Shown here piece by piece: positions 46,385-55,508 of a DNA stretch of 64,000 nucleotides. The translations under genes and the position numbers were made by a program. Every line of letters begins with the position of its first letter. The stretch's first letter is position 1. The stretch covers positions 496,001-560,000 of the forward strand of contig NZ_RJVA01000009.1 of the NCBI RefSeq assembly GCF_003751385.1. The letters are read 5' to 3'. This DNA is from Desulfosoma caldarium (GTDB taxonomy: Bacteria; Desulfobacterota; Syntrophobacteria; Syntrophobacterales; DSM-9756). A model generated the notes under the pieces. The model searched no databases and had not been told where the DNA came from. It worked only from the letters and a program-made list of their open reading frames with translations.

Positions 46385-46685
46385 GGCCTCAGCCATCCTT
46401 TGAGTAAAAATATCTTATTCACGCAGCGCTCAGAAGTCCTCTTCGCCACGCATCGAAGAAACGTCCCACGGCGCGCCCCATAGCCGCCACGGCGCGGCTC
46501 CTCAGCGGGCCTTCATGAGCCCGCCACCGGCGCGACCTTTGCCAGGTCTTTTCCTGCAAGCCTGCAGGTCCAATCGTTTCATGGAAGGGAATGCTCCGTG
46601 GCGCTCCGCTCCATGGTTGTACCCTTCCAAAGACCGTCCCTTTCAAGACGTGCAACGCTCGTGGATTCGTCTCCAGAAGTGAGTC
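46385..46685 (-). other. Gap within the exporter operon, hairpin-rich
   Basis: The 301 bases between the ATPase stop and the first permease start contain GC-rich hairpins (for example GCGGGC with GCCCGC, about 46504-46523) and a direct repeat CCACGGCGCG. No gene is seen. It may tune ATPase versus permease expression. Confidence 0.4.
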
Positions 46686-47372
46686 CTACGAACCGCCGGC
46701 GGTGTCTTCCACTATGAGGCCATCCCGCATGCGGAGAATTCTTTGCGCATACGAGGCCACCTCCGGGTCGTGGGTCACCACCACGATGGTGGTCCCTTGC
46801 GTGTTCAGGTGGACGAGGAGCTCCATGATGTCTTTGGCTGTGGCCGAATCCAAGGCTCCCGTCGGCTCATCCGCCAGGACCAGCCGAGGGGCGTTCATGA
46901 GGGCTCGGGCAATGGCCACCCGTTGCTGTTGCCCTCCCGAGAGCTGGCTTGGCTTGAACTGGGCACGGTCTTCCAACCCGACCAAAGCCAGGAGCTCCAT
47001 GGCCCGTTTTCGGCGCCCGTCCAGTTTACGGTCTAGATAAAGCGTAGGCAGCAGAACGTTTTCCAAGGCCGTGGCGTAAGGCAACAGATGAAAACTCTGA
47101 AAGATGAAGCCGATATGTTCACTGCGCATGCGGGAAAGCTCATCGTCACTCATGTGCGTGACATCTTTTCCCGATAGCATGTAACGGCCCTCGCTGGGCA
47201 CATCCAGGCACCCTATAATGTTCATGAGCGTGGTCTTGCCCGACCCCGAAGGCCCCATGATGGCCACCATTTCACCGGCACCTATGGTCAGGCTCACCCC
47301 GCGCAGCACCTCCACGCGCACATCGCCCATCATGTATGTCTTGCGAACATCCTCAAGGAGGCACAGACTCAT
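46686..47372 (-). CDS. ABC transporter ATP-binding protein, MacB/LolD type
   Basis: This cytoplasmic ATPase has 228 residues from ATG 47370-47372, with AAAGGA five bases upstream; a longer frame to 47570 is not homologous. Motifs: MGPSGSGKTTLMNIIG (Walker A), Q-loop IFQSFHLLPYAT, signature [28 protein letters not shown] (Walker B) and VVTHDPEVASYA (H-loop). This is the family that drives MacB-type efflux or lipoprotein release. It sits between the membrane fusion protein gene and the two permease genes. Confidence 0.94.
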   Translation of the reverse strand: MSLCLLEDVRKTYMMGDVRVEVLRGVSLTIGAGEMVAIMGPSGSGKTTLMNIIGCLDVPSEGRYMLSGKDVTHMSDDELSRMRSEHIGFIFQSFHLLPYATALENVLLPTLYLDRKLDGRRKRAMELLALVGLEDRAQFKPSQLSGGQQQRVAIARALMNAPRLVLADEPTGALDSATAKDIMELLVHLNTQGTTIVVVTHDPEVASYAQRILRMRDGLIVEDTAGGS

Positions 47373-47573
47373 GCAGTTCCTTTGTCGGGCGCCGCTTTTG
47401 AAAAGGCCGCGCGCCTGTCTCACACCTTTTGGGGAAGGTTTCAGTCCCTGAGCCCACAAGGCTTCGTCCCCAAAACCGTACGCATTGGCCGGCGTCATGG
47501 CCGAAGCCCCGTTTATGCAGTCCGCTTTTCGGCCAAGGCCGTGCAAGCTCTTGGAAACGAACCTCCCCACTGC

Positions 47574-48776
47574 CTACCGCTTTTGGGATCCTGGGCCGTT
47601 TTGGCCCTGCGTCACAATGATTTTGGTGGCTACCACTTGCCCTTCATTCAAACCCGAGACGATTTCCGTTCGATTTTCGCCGCGAATCCCGACCGAGACC
47701 GGAACCTTCTGGGGCATCTTTTGGTCTTCGCTTATGATGTAGACCACTTGGCGGCCCGCTTCAAACTTGATGGCCGCATTGGGAACCGAAAGCGCCTCCG
47801 CTTTTTCCGTCAAAAGAATGCGGCAATAAGTGGTCATTTCCGGCCGAAGCGCACGCGCATCTTCCGGCTGAATTTTGACAATAGCCAGATAATAGACGAT
47901 GTTGTCCCGAATCACCGGCTGGTGGTAGATGTCCTTGATCGTGCCGACAAAGGTTCGGTCCGGGTAGGTGTCCACGGAATATTCCACGGTTTGGCCCACG
48001 CGAACACGGCCCACATCCGTTTCATCCACATAGATTTGCATTTCCAACTGGGTCGGGTCCATGATGACCACGAGGTTGACCGTCTGCAGGCCGGTGACAA
48101 TGGTTTCGCCCTGCTGGGCCGTCACTTCCGTCACGATGCCGTCAATGGGCGCGTGAATGCGCGTGTAGCTCAGGCGTATCTCGTCCTGTTTGAGCTTGGC
48201 TTCGGCTTCGCGCAGCTTGGCTTCGGCCACGGCCCGCTGCGTGACATATTCTCGGCGCAGCCTTTCCAGCGCGGCCTGCGCGGCATCGTGTTCCGCTTGT
48301 GCACGGTCCACCGCATCCCGGGTGGTGTAGTCCTGTTCAATCAATGCCTTCTCCCGCCGCAGATTCACCTGGGCCAGCCGAAACCGCGCCTGCGCTTCTC
48401 GAATCTTCTCGGGATACACGGTGGTCACTTCCTTCAGGATGTTGCGCGCCGCCTCCAAGACCGCTCGATCCACAGCCAAAGTCTTTTGGATTTCACGGTC
48501 ATCAATGCGCGCAATAAGGTCTCCTTTCCTCACGCTGTCACCGACCCGCACGCGCATCTCGTCGATGACGCCCGTGGCCCGGGAGCCCACCTTAATCAGA
48601 GCGCCCACTTGGGATTTGATCATGCCCGTGGCCACCAGCACCTCGCGAATGGTCGCCTTTTCCACCACCGCCGTTTCCAAAACCTGGACCGCCGCCGGCG
48701 CCCGCCATCGTCGATATCCCAAGACGCCCGCTGTCACGAGGCCGAGGACAACCAAGACCGCAATGGCTTTTCTCAC
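47574..48776 (-). CDS. Periplasmic membrane fusion protein, MacA/HlyD family
   Basis: This is the adaptor linking the inner-membrane permeases to the TolC channel. The 400 residues from GTG 48774-48776 have an N-terminal membrane anchor (about 4-20), a split lipoyl/barrel-sandwich domain (KVGSRATGVIDEMRVRVGDSV near 62-83 and IHAPIDGIVTEVTAQQGETI near 210-230) flanking a helical hairpin rich in Ala, Glu and Arg, then beta-barrel and membrane-proximal domains. It begins seven bases after tolC stops. Confidence 0.93.
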   Translation of the reverse strand: MRKAIAVLVVLGLVTAGVLGYRRWRAPAAVQVLETAVVEKATIREVLVATGMIKSQVGALIKVGSRATGVIDEMRVRVGDSVRKGDLIARIDDREIQKTLAVDRAVLEAARNILKEVTTVYPEKIREAQARFRLAQVNLRREKALIEQDYTTRDAVDRAQAEHDAAQAALERLRREYVTQRAVAEAKLREAEAKLKQDEIRLSYTRIHAPIDGIVTEVTAQQGETIVTGLQTVNLVVIMDPTQLEMQIYVDETDVGRVRVGQTVEYSVDTYPDRTFVGTIKDIYHQPVIRDNIVYYLAIVKIQPEDARALRPEMTTYCRILLTEKAEALSVPNAAIKFEAGRQVVYIISEDQKMPQKVPVSVGIRGENRTEIVSGLNEGQVVATKIIVTQGQNGPGSQKR

Positions 48777-48782
48777 GTTGCC

Positions 48783-50129
48783 TCACTCCGCTTTCATCAG
48801 CTCATCCAGCCTTTCAACCCCCACCGCTCGCTGCAGATTCACCAAGCTCACGTTCCAGTTACCCAGAGCTTCCTGGAGCCGCACGCGTGCCGCGCCCAGA
48901 GCACTTTCGGCCCGCACCAGCGACAGCACATCGCCTTTGCCAACCCGGTATTCCCCCAGGGCCTGCCGGTAGTTATGTTCGGCCTGGACAAGAACCGACC
49001 GGGCCAAATCCACGTTACGCCGTGCCGTCAGCGCCTTGTCGTAACGACTGTGGCATTCTAGGCGGCCTTGGCGCTGCGCCTCCAAGAGTCGGTCTTGAGC
49101 CGCTCTGAGCTGCGCCGAGGCGGCCTTGCGGTCGTAGTACTTGTTCAGGCGAAACAGGTTCCAGGAAGCCGTGAGACCCATACGTTTTTCATTGTCCAGC
49201 TCGCCATAGGGTCCCGTCCCGTCGTAGCTGGTGTAACTGGCGTCGGCCGTCAGACGCGGCCAAAAGGGAGACCAGGTCTTACGCTCCTGGGATGCCGCCA
49301 GGGCCACGGCCCATTGCGCCAGGCGCACTTCGGGGCGGTGCGTCTCCGTTATGCGCAAAAGGACCTCTCGATTTTTCAAAGCACCGACATATTCTTCCAG
49401 GTTGCCCTCAAGGGGTTCCGTTTCTTCAAGAGGCCGCCCCACCAGAGACCACAAGGTCGCTCGAGCCGTGGACAGGTCGCCTTCGGCACTGTTTTTTTCA
49501 AAAAGGGATTCTTCATAACGCACCGACGCTTGCAGCACGTCGGATTTCATGGCCACACCGAGCCGATAGCGGCCTTCGGCGATTTCCAAATCTTTCCGGG
49601 CATCCTCCACTTGCAGGGTCCGTTCCGCCACGATGCGGGTTCGTGCCAACACGAGAAAATAAGCTTCCGACACGTCGCGAATCACGTTCAGGCGCGCTGC
49701 ACGCAGGGATTCTTCCGCTTGAGCCCGTTGAATCTTGGCGGCCGATCGCTCCGAAAACCGAGCCCCTCCATCAAAGAGAAGATATTCCGTCCCCAATGTC
49801 ACTTGCTCGCGACGATCCTCAAGGCCTCCCTTGGAGACCTGATCCACGGATCCCACCAGGTCGACGGAGGGCACGTAGGGGGTGAGGCTGGAACGTTCCA
49901 GAGCTCTGCGGGCTTCCAAATCCTGCTCGGCGGCTTTCACTTCAGGGTGTGTGGCTAGAGCTTCGCTCAAGGCGTCTTCCAGGGTCAAGGCCCATGCCGC
50001 GGAGTGTATGGGCCAGGACCCAACGGCCATCAAACAGAGCAGCCACCAAAGGCCTGTGAACGCGTTAAAAAAACGGCTTTCCGAGCGACAAAATCCCTGG
50101 CCACACGGCTTATTGAAGAATTTCCGCAT
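48783..50129 (-). CDS. TolC-family outer membrane efflux protein
   Basis: This outer-membrane channel of the tripartite exporter has 448 residues. A signal peptide covers about 1-48 (cleavage near AAWA), with a basic leader. Two TolC repeats (about 50-240 and 270-445) each carry a long coiled-coil hairpin: ALSEALATHPEVKAAEQDLE, ERSAAKIQRAQAEESLRAAR, DVSEAYFLVLARTRI and GKGDVLSLVRAESALG. The length is standard. It sits between the 2-oxoacid oxidoreductase beta-gamma gene (six-base gap) and the membrane fusion gene (seven-base gap). Confidence 0.94.
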   Translation of the reverse strand: MRKFFNKPCGQGFCRSESRFFNAFTGLWWLLCLMAVGSWPIHSAAWALTLEDALSEALATHPEVKAAEQDLEARRALERSSLTPYVPSVDLVGSVDQVSKGGLEDRREQVTLGTEYLLFDGGARFSERSAAKIQRAQAEESLRAARLNVIRDVSEAYFLVLARTRIVAERTLQVEDARKDLEIAEGRYRLGVAMKSDVLQASVRYEESLFEKNSAEGDLSTARATLWSLVGRPLEETEPLEGNLEEYVGALKNREVLLRITETHRPEVRLAQWAVALAASQERKTWSPFWPRLTADASYTSYDGTGPYGELDNEKRMGLTASWNLFRLNKYYDRKAASAQLRAAQDRLLEAQRQGRLECHSRYDKALTARRNVDLARSVLVQAEHNYRQALGEYRVGKGDVLSLVRAESALGAARVRLQEALGNWNVSLVNLQRAVGVERLDELMKAE

Positions 50130-50135
50130 GCTTTT

Positions 50136-51455
50136 TCACTTCCGTGGAGATCCTGGCCCCGGCACGGCGGCTCCTTGACGCAATAGCTGCAGCGCCCCAT
50201 CCCGCTGGGACGGGGCCAGCGTGGCTGCGGCGGCCTGCACCAGGTCCTCGATGGAAAAGATTCCCGTCCAACGCGCCAGCATTCCCAGGGAAGCCATGGC
50301 TCTGTTTTTTCTCGCGATGTCCAAGGCTTTGAAATCCACCATCAGCGTGCGGCCCGCATGTTTCGGGACGGGAACGTCTGCCGCTTGAATCACCAGGGTT
50401 CGTTCGCTGAGGCGGTTCCATATCTGGGCCATGCGCTCCACGCCTTCTCGGGCCAGAACCACCACCGCATCGGGTTCCTCAATGCCTGGATAGTCAATGG
50501 GATCGGACGAGAGCAAGACTTCCGCAATGGAAGGCCCTCGCATGACCGTGATGTTGTAATCGCTTTTTTGGGTGACGTGAAGGCCTGCCCGTACCGCCGC
50601 CATGGCCCACAGGTTTCCTGCGGAAAGCACACGTTCTCCGGCGGCTCCCAAAAAGAGGGTGCCGTGGCGCCCCACAAGGTTCGCTCGCCCCTGCGCCTCA
50701 ATGCCCTTCCAATCCTCGACAAATGGGGCATGTCCTCGGTGTTCGGCATAAGCGGAGCCATACTCCCGCCGCTCATTGCCGGCCACAACACCGTCCCACA
50801 CACCCGCTCGGGCCACCATGCCATCCATATCTTTAGGGGAGATGGGATTGGCTTTGAGGTATCGACCGGGACAGAGGCCCCAGATGTCCACGACGGCAAA
50901 TCCGGGATACCGAAGCGCTTCCAGCAGCTTTTCCACAAGGTCCTGGCTGTAGACCGAGCGGCGCACCACAAAGGGAGCGCCTGCGGCAGCCACGGTGCGG
51001 CACACATCCAGAGGGGTTTCCAAGGTATTGAGAAAGGCCGATCCCGTGTGAGCGTCCTGCGGGGTCGTGCAGGAAGCCTGCCCGCCTGTCATGCCAAAGT
51101 TAAAGTTGTTCAGCACGAGGAGGGTCAGGTCCAAGTTCCGACGGCACGCGGCCAGCACATGGGCGCCTCCAATTCCCACACCTCCGTCCCCCATGACCGC
51201 CACCACAGTGGCGTGCGGTTGGGCCAACTTGATCCCGGTCGCATAGGTGAGCGCTCGCCCGTGCAATCCGTGAAAAGCATGGGTGGCAAAAAAAACGTCA
51301 AAGAGCCCCGAACAGCCAATATCGCTCACAATCACCACCTCGTGGGGTTGTCGATGGAGTCTCTGAAAGGCCTTGTCCAGGGCGTGAAGGCTTCGCTCGT
51401 GGGAACATCCGGGGCAAAAAACCGGAGGGCGAGATGGGTTAAGAAGACTGGGCAC
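50136..51455 (-). CDS. 2-oxoacid:acceptor oxidoreductase, beta subunit fused to gamma domain
   Basis: This thiamine-dependent half of a ferredoxin-type 2-oxoacid oxidoreductase has 439 residues. The beta domain (about 1-250) starts with FCPGCSHE and has the TPP motif MGDGGVGIGGAH and LNNFNFGMTGGQASC (G89-D90-G91 to N116-N117). The extra C-terminal domain (about 265-430: LFLGAAGERVLSAGNLWAMAA, MRGPSIAEVLLSSDPIDYP) is a gamma-type domain that is normally a separate protein; the usual GGQG loop reads GAAGER. Its frame overlaps the alpha gene end by 17 bases. No delta ferredoxin gene is nearby. Confidence 0.9.
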   Translation of the reverse strand: MPSLLNPSRPPVFCPGCSHERSLHALDKAFQRLHRQPHEVVIVSDIGCSGLFDVFFATHAFHGLHGRALTYATGIKLAQPHATVVAVMGDGGVGIGGAHVLAACRRNLDLTLLVLNNFNFGMTGGQASCTTPQDAHTGSAFLNTLETPLDVCRTVAAAGAPFVVRRSVYSQDLVEKLLEALRYPGFAVVDIWGLCPGRYLKANPISPKDMDGMVARAGVWDGVVAGNERREYGSAYAEHRGHAPFVEDWKGIEAQGRANLVGRHGTLFLGAAGERVLSAGNLWAMAAVRAGLHVTQKSDYNITVMRGPSIAEVLLSSDPIDYPGIEEPDAVVVLAREGVERMAQIWNRLSERTLVIQAADVPVPKHAGRTLMVDFKALDIARKNRAMASLGMLARWTGIFSIEDLVQAAAATLAPSQRDGALQLLRQGAAVPGPGSPRK

Positions 51456-52563
51456 GGATCACCTCTTGAACAATTTCTTCAGGGGTCATCATACGGCCGC
51501 ACATGAGTCCGAAAAAGTGGACGGGTTTCGGGCACACAACGCGGCGCACTTCGTGAACATATTGACCCAGGTTCGCTTCCACTACCATCACCTTGTGAAC
51601 CGCTTCGGCCGCGGAGAGCAAAACCTTTTCGGGAACCGGCCACAGGGTCTTGAGGACAAGAAAGCTCACACCATGGCCTCGAGCTCGAAGGCGCAAGACC
51701 GCCTCGCGAGCCGATCGCGCCGTGATGCCGTAAGCGACCAGGAGCATGGAAGCGCCGGGTTGAGGATCCCAGTCGTAAAAGGAAAAGGTGTCGATCTGAG
51801 ATTCCACCTTGTATTGAAGGCGCTCTACCAAGGATTGTATGACTTCCGGGTTGGTGGTGATGTAGCCGTCGGGACCGTGCATGGAAGACGTCTGCCGCAC
51901 GGGCACAGGCCCGCCGATGGGAAGAAACGCCGGCACGCCGCTCGGCCCGGCCTCAAAGGGAAGAAAGGGGCCTTTGGCGTGTGTTTTTCGATCGACCACC
52001 GGGGGCTTTTCCACTCTTTCCATGTCCACGGTTTCTCGGGTCATGGCAATGTCCTTGCTGGACGCCACGAACACCGGGCAGCGCAGCCGTTCGGCCAAAT
52101 TAAAGGCGTGCACGGTCAAAGTGAAACAGTCGGCAGGACCGGTGGGGGCAAGCACCACCACAGGAAGCCCTCCGGAATGTCCCCAGCGCATAAAGTGCAC
52201 ATCCCCGTCGGCGCCACGCGTGGCCGCACCCGTGGAGGGACCCTGACGCATGACATGGACGATCACCAAAGGAATTTCGCTGCCCACGGCAAAGGAGATA
52301 TTTTCACTGTACAAGCTGAGGCCTGGGCCGGACGTGGCCGTCATGGCCTTTAAGCCCGCCATAGAAGCTCCAAGGCAGGCCCCAATGGAAGCCATTTCGT
52401 CCTCAGCTTGCAACACAATGCCCCCAAGGGGCGGCAAAACGTTCAACATCCCCGACAAAATGGTGCTCGCTGGCGTGATGGGGTAGCCTGCAAAAAACCG
52501 ACAGCCGGCATACACAGCCCCTTGCACCACGGCTTCGTTGCCATCCATGAATGTCAAGCCCAT
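51439..52563 (-). CDS. 2-oxoacid:acceptor oxidoreductase, alpha subunit
   Basis: This KorA/VorB-type subunit (374 residues) pairs with the downstream beta-gamma protein to oxidise a 2-oxoacid to acyl-CoA, reducing ferredoxin. Motifs: GAVYAGCRFFAGYPITPAS, AEDEMASIGACLGASMAGLKA, TATSGPGLSLYSENISFAVG and MRQGPSTGAATRGADGDVHF; the C-terminal transketolase-like domain ends in EANLGQYVHEVRRVV. Substrate (2-oxoglutarate, branched-chain or aromatic 2-oxoacid) is not decided by sequence alone. First gene of the long minus-strand run leading into the exporter. Confidence 0.93.
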   Translation of the reverse strand: MGLTFMDGNEAVVQGAVYAGCRFFAGYPITPASTILSGMLNVLPPLGGIVLQAEDEMASIGACLGASMAGLKAMTATSGPGLSLYSENISFAVGSEIPLVIVHVMRQGPSTGAATRGADGDVHFMRWGHSGGLPVVVLAPTGPADCFTLTVHAFNLAERLRCPVFVASSKDIAMTRETVDMERVEKPPVVDRKTHAKGPFLPFEAGPSGVPAFLPIGGPVPVRQTSSMHGPDGYITTNPEVIQSLVERLQYKVESQIDTFSFYDWDPQPGASMLLVAYGITARSAREAVLRLRARGHGVSFLVLKTLWPVPEKVLLSAAEAVHKVMVVEANLGQYVHEVRRVVCPKPVHFFGLMCGRMMTPEEIVQEVIRAQSS

Positions 52564-53043
52564 CCGTTCATGCCCTCATTTCCCCAAGGGTCCTCTCAAA
52601 GACATGTCGTAGCCTGAAAAAAATCCCCTCACCTCTCAGACCTGAATCGGCCTGCCCAGGTTGGAGTGTGAGCATCCGTTGTTGAAGGGGCCTCTTTCAC
52701 AGCGCCGGAGCGCCATGCCTTAACGTTCCTTCCGTCAGCAACTTGTTTGGGCCTTATAGCACAATGTCTGGACATGGTTCTATGATCTAAGGGCGAAAAA
52801 AGATTGAGCGCTGAACGAATCCTGAAGTATAAGGATTTGCGGGCCCGGTGCTTCCTTCCCGCTGCTTGTCTATGTTCACCCCGTTCCAGGGCCCGTCGCC
52901 AGAGCGTGAAGTCGAAAAGGTTTCTTTCCAAAGTCACCCTGTGCGCCACAAGTGCGCCGAGAATAACAGTGTGCGCTTGGGCGCCGGATTGTCCTCAGGA
53001 AAGGTCCATCTTTTTAGGAAACGCACACAAGAGGGAGGAAAGC
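52564..53043. other. Divergent intergenic region, no gene seen
   Basis: The 480 bases between the 2-oxoacid oxidoreductase alpha start and aapJ hold a TATGAT (52780-52785), but no paired -35. An open frame extends 5' of aapJ from 52804 but lacks homology and a ribosome site. Confidence 0.45.
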
Positions 53044-54057
53044 ATGAAGAGACTCAAAGTAATTTTCGTCGTGGCGTTCGTCCTGGCTTGGACCTTGAGC
53101 GCTTCCGCGGGAACTCTGGATGAAGTCAAAGCCAGAGGGTACCTAATTGCGGGCGTCAATGGCCAGGTGTTCGGCTTCAGCATGCCGGACGAAAAGGGTG
53201 AATGGAAAGGTTTGGACGTGGATACGGCTCGAGCCATCGCCGCAGCCATTTTTGGGGATGCCTCCAAGATCAAGTTCGTCCCCTTGACGGCCGTTCAACG
53301 CCTTCCGGCCCTGCAATCCAAAGAAGTGGACGTGCTGTGCCGTAACACCACCCAGACTCTTCTGCGGGAGACCACCAACGGGCTGAATTTCACCCACGTC
53401 AATTTCTACGACGGCCAGGGATTCATGGTTCCCAAGAAATTGGGGGTGAAGAGCGCTAAGGAATTGAACGGGGCCACCGTGTGCGTGCTTCCCGGAACCA
53501 CAACGGAATTGAACGCCGCAGACTTCTTCCGCAAAAACAACCTGCAATGGAAACCGGTGGTTATTGAACAAACTCCCGAATTGAACAAGGCGTTCTTCTC
53601 CGGCCGATGCGATGTCCTAACCTCGGATGTGTCCCAACTTGCCGGCCACCGCGCCGTGGCACCCAATCCTCAGGACTACATCATTTTGCCGGAAGTCATT
53701 TCCAAAGAACCCTTGGCCCCTGTGGTGCGCCATGGGGATGATCAATGGTTCGACATCGTCAACTGGACGGTCATGGCCTTGATTCAAGCCGAAGAATTCG
53801 GCATCACGTCCAAAAACGTGGATGCAATGCTCAAGAGCCAGGATCCGGAAATTCAGCGGTTCCTGGGCGTGACACCGGGCCTTGGAGCCGCTCTGGGTCT
53901 GGATGACAAATGGGCCTATAACATCGTGAAGCAAGTAGGGAATTACGGAGAGATTTTTGAACGCAATGTGGGCCCTCAAACTCCTTTGGCCATGGAACGG
54001 GGCCTGAATGCCTTGTGGACCAAGGGCGGACTCATGTACGCGGCCCCTTTCCGTTAA
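53044..54057 (+). CDS. aapJ: General L-amino acid ABC transporter, periplasmic binding protein
   Basis: This 337-residue family-3 solute-binding protein starts at ATG 53044 with GGGAGGAAAGC before it. A signal peptide (about 1-22, VAFVLAWTLSASA) is followed by the binding domain: LDEVKARGYLIAGVNGQVFG, GEWKGLDVDTARAIAAAIFGD, NGLNFTHVNFYDGQGFMVPK, GATVCVLPGTTTELNAADFF and RHGDDQWFDIVNWTVMALIQ are close to AapJ proteins. It captures polar or general L-amino acids for the AapQMP membrane complex encoded downstream. Confidence 0.95.
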   Translation: MKRLKVIFVVAFVLAWTLSASAGTLDEVKARGYLIAGVNGQVFGFSMPDEKGEWKGLDVDTARAIAAAIFGDASKIKFVPLTAVQRLPALQSKEVDVLCRNTTQTLLRETTNGLNFTHVNFYDGQGFMVPKKLGVKSAKELNGATVCVLPGTTTELNAADFFRKNNLQWKPVVIEQTPELNKAFFSGRCDVLTSDVSQLAGHRAVAPNPQDYIILPEVISKEPLAPVVRHGDDQWFDIVNWTVMALIQAEEFGITSKNVDAMLKSQDPEIQRFLGVTPGLGAALGLDDKWAYNIVKQVGNYGEIFERNVGPQTPLAMERGLNALWTKGGLMYAAPFR

Positions 54058-54073
54058 AATACCGCTCTTGAAA

Positions 54074-54120
54074 AGGAGCGCCGCAAACCGCCCCTCCTTG
54101 TCGCGTCGTGCGGCGCTCCT
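54074..54120 (+). terminator. Long inverted repeat between aapJ and aapQ
   Basis: AGGAGCGCCGCA (54074-54085) and TGCGGCGCTCCT (54109-54120) pair perfectly over 12 bp, with a 23-base loop, 17 bases after the aapJ stop. It has no T run. In binding-protein transporter operons such hairpins often stabilise the binding-protein message and reduce permease expression. Confidence 0.55.
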
Positions 54121-54314
54121 AAAGGACGAAAACACGCCGGGCATGAGCTTTTCTTGAACACACGCCGAGGGCTCATCAAAGTATGACCGTGATAAAAAAT
54201 TTCCCGACAGTTCGAGACCTTCGGCCTCGCACCCAAAACGGGCAGAAGGGCCGTGGTGCCGGAATGTTTGACATTTTGGCCCATGCAGTGAGACAGATCT
54301 GACGGAGGCTACGC

Positions 54315-55508
54315 TTGGATTCGTCCCAAACGGTGGCGTCTCGACCCTTCCATCCCAAGGAACCTTTTTGGCTCGATCCTAGATTTCGTGCCCTGCTTTT
54401 TCAAGCCTTGGTCCTGGGTGCCGTAGCTCTTCTGGCCTGGTATCTCATGGCCAACACCATAGCCAATCTGCAGCGTCAAAAAATCGCTACGGGCTTTGCT
54501 TTTCTTGAAAAAGAAGCGGCCTTTGAAATCGGCGAATCCGTTATCAGCTACAGTGCCGCGGACACTTATGCGCGAGCCCTTTTCGTGGGGGCTTTAAACA
54601 CGGTCAAAGTGGCCGCCATCGGCATTGGCCTCACCGTGGTCCTGGGCACCTTCATCGGCATAGCACGCCTTTCATCCAACTGGCTCATTGCGCGCCTTGC
54701 GGCCGTCTACATCGAGGTGATGCAGGATGTTCCCGTGCTTCTGCAGCTGTTTTTTTGGTACGCGCTCTTTTACGAAATGCTTCCGGGACCGCGCCAGGCT
54801 CTGAACCCCATGATCGGTGTCTATGTGTGCAATCGAGGACTCATTGTGCCGTCCTTGAATCCACATCCGGCATGGCGTTGGATGATCCTTGCGTTCACCG
54901 CAGCCATGGTGGCCTCATGGCTTTTGCGGGCGTGGGCCCGGCGCCGCCAGGACCGCACCGGTCGCCCATTTCCCGTCTTTCGCACCTCTTTGGTGCTTGT
55001 CCTGGGGGCGCCGCTCGTAACCTGGTGGGCTTTCGGCTTTCCCCGCGCCGTAACTCTGCCGGAACTTCAAGGGTTCAATTTCGTCGGCGGCAAGACCCTT
55101 AGCCCGGAATTTTCCGCTCTTTTGCTGGGCTTGGTCCTTTACACGGCCGCTTTTGTGGCGGAAATCGTCCGAGCTGGCATTCAGGCCGTAGGCAAAGGCC
55201 AGCGCGAAGCCGCCATGTCTTTGGGGCTCAGGCCGGCCCAGGTGCTTCGACTGGTCATTTTGCCGCAAGCCCTACGGGTTATCATTCCTCCCCTCACGAG
55301 CCAAATGCTCAATTTGACCAAGAACAGTTCCTTGGCCGTGGCCATTGGATACCCGGACTTTGTTTCCGTGGCCAACACCACCATCAACCAGACCGGGCAA
55401 TCCATAGAAGGGGTGGCCTTGATCATGGCGGTCTATCTCTTCTTCAGTCTGTCCACTTCCGCCTTTATGAATTGGTACAACAAAAAGGCTAGACTAGTAG
55501 AACGATGA
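54315..55508 (+). CDS. aapQ: General L-amino acid ABC transporter permease
   Basis: This 397-residue inner-membrane permease starts at TTG 54315, with GGAGG six bases upstream. It has about eight hydrophobic segments; the core (HisM type) includes ALNTVKVAAIGIGLTVVLGT, YIEVMQDVPVLLQLFFWYAL, and the EAA loop IQAVGKGQREAAMSLGLRPA with VILPQALRVIIPPLTSQMLN. The inserted segment between helices is typical of AapQ. Its stop overlaps the aapM start (ATGA). Confidence 0.94.
   Translation: MDSSQTVASRPFHPKEPFWLDPRFRALLFQALVLGAVALLAWYLMANTIANLQRQKIATGFAFLEKEAAFEIGESVISYSAADTYARALFVGALNTVKVAAIGIGLTVVLGTFIGIARLSSNWLIARLAAVYIEVMQDVPVLLQLFFWYALFYEMLPGPRQALNPMIGVYVCNRGLIVPSLNPHPAWRWMILAFTAAMVASWLLRAWARRRQDRTGRPFPVFRTSLVLVLGAPLVTWWAFGFPRAVTLPELQGFNFVGGKTLSPEFSALLLGLVLYTAAFVAEIVRAGIQAVGKGQREAAMSLGLRPAQVLRLVILPQALRVIIPPLTSQMLNLTKNSSLAVAIGYPDFVSVANTTINQTGQSIEGVALIMAVYLFFSLSTSAFMNWYNKKARLVER

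Noticed and set aside
47382-49061. 559-codon + strand frame opposite the membrane fusion protein and tolC
   Set aside because: Its translation lacks any family resemblance. The minus-strand genes have clear domains and ribosome sites.
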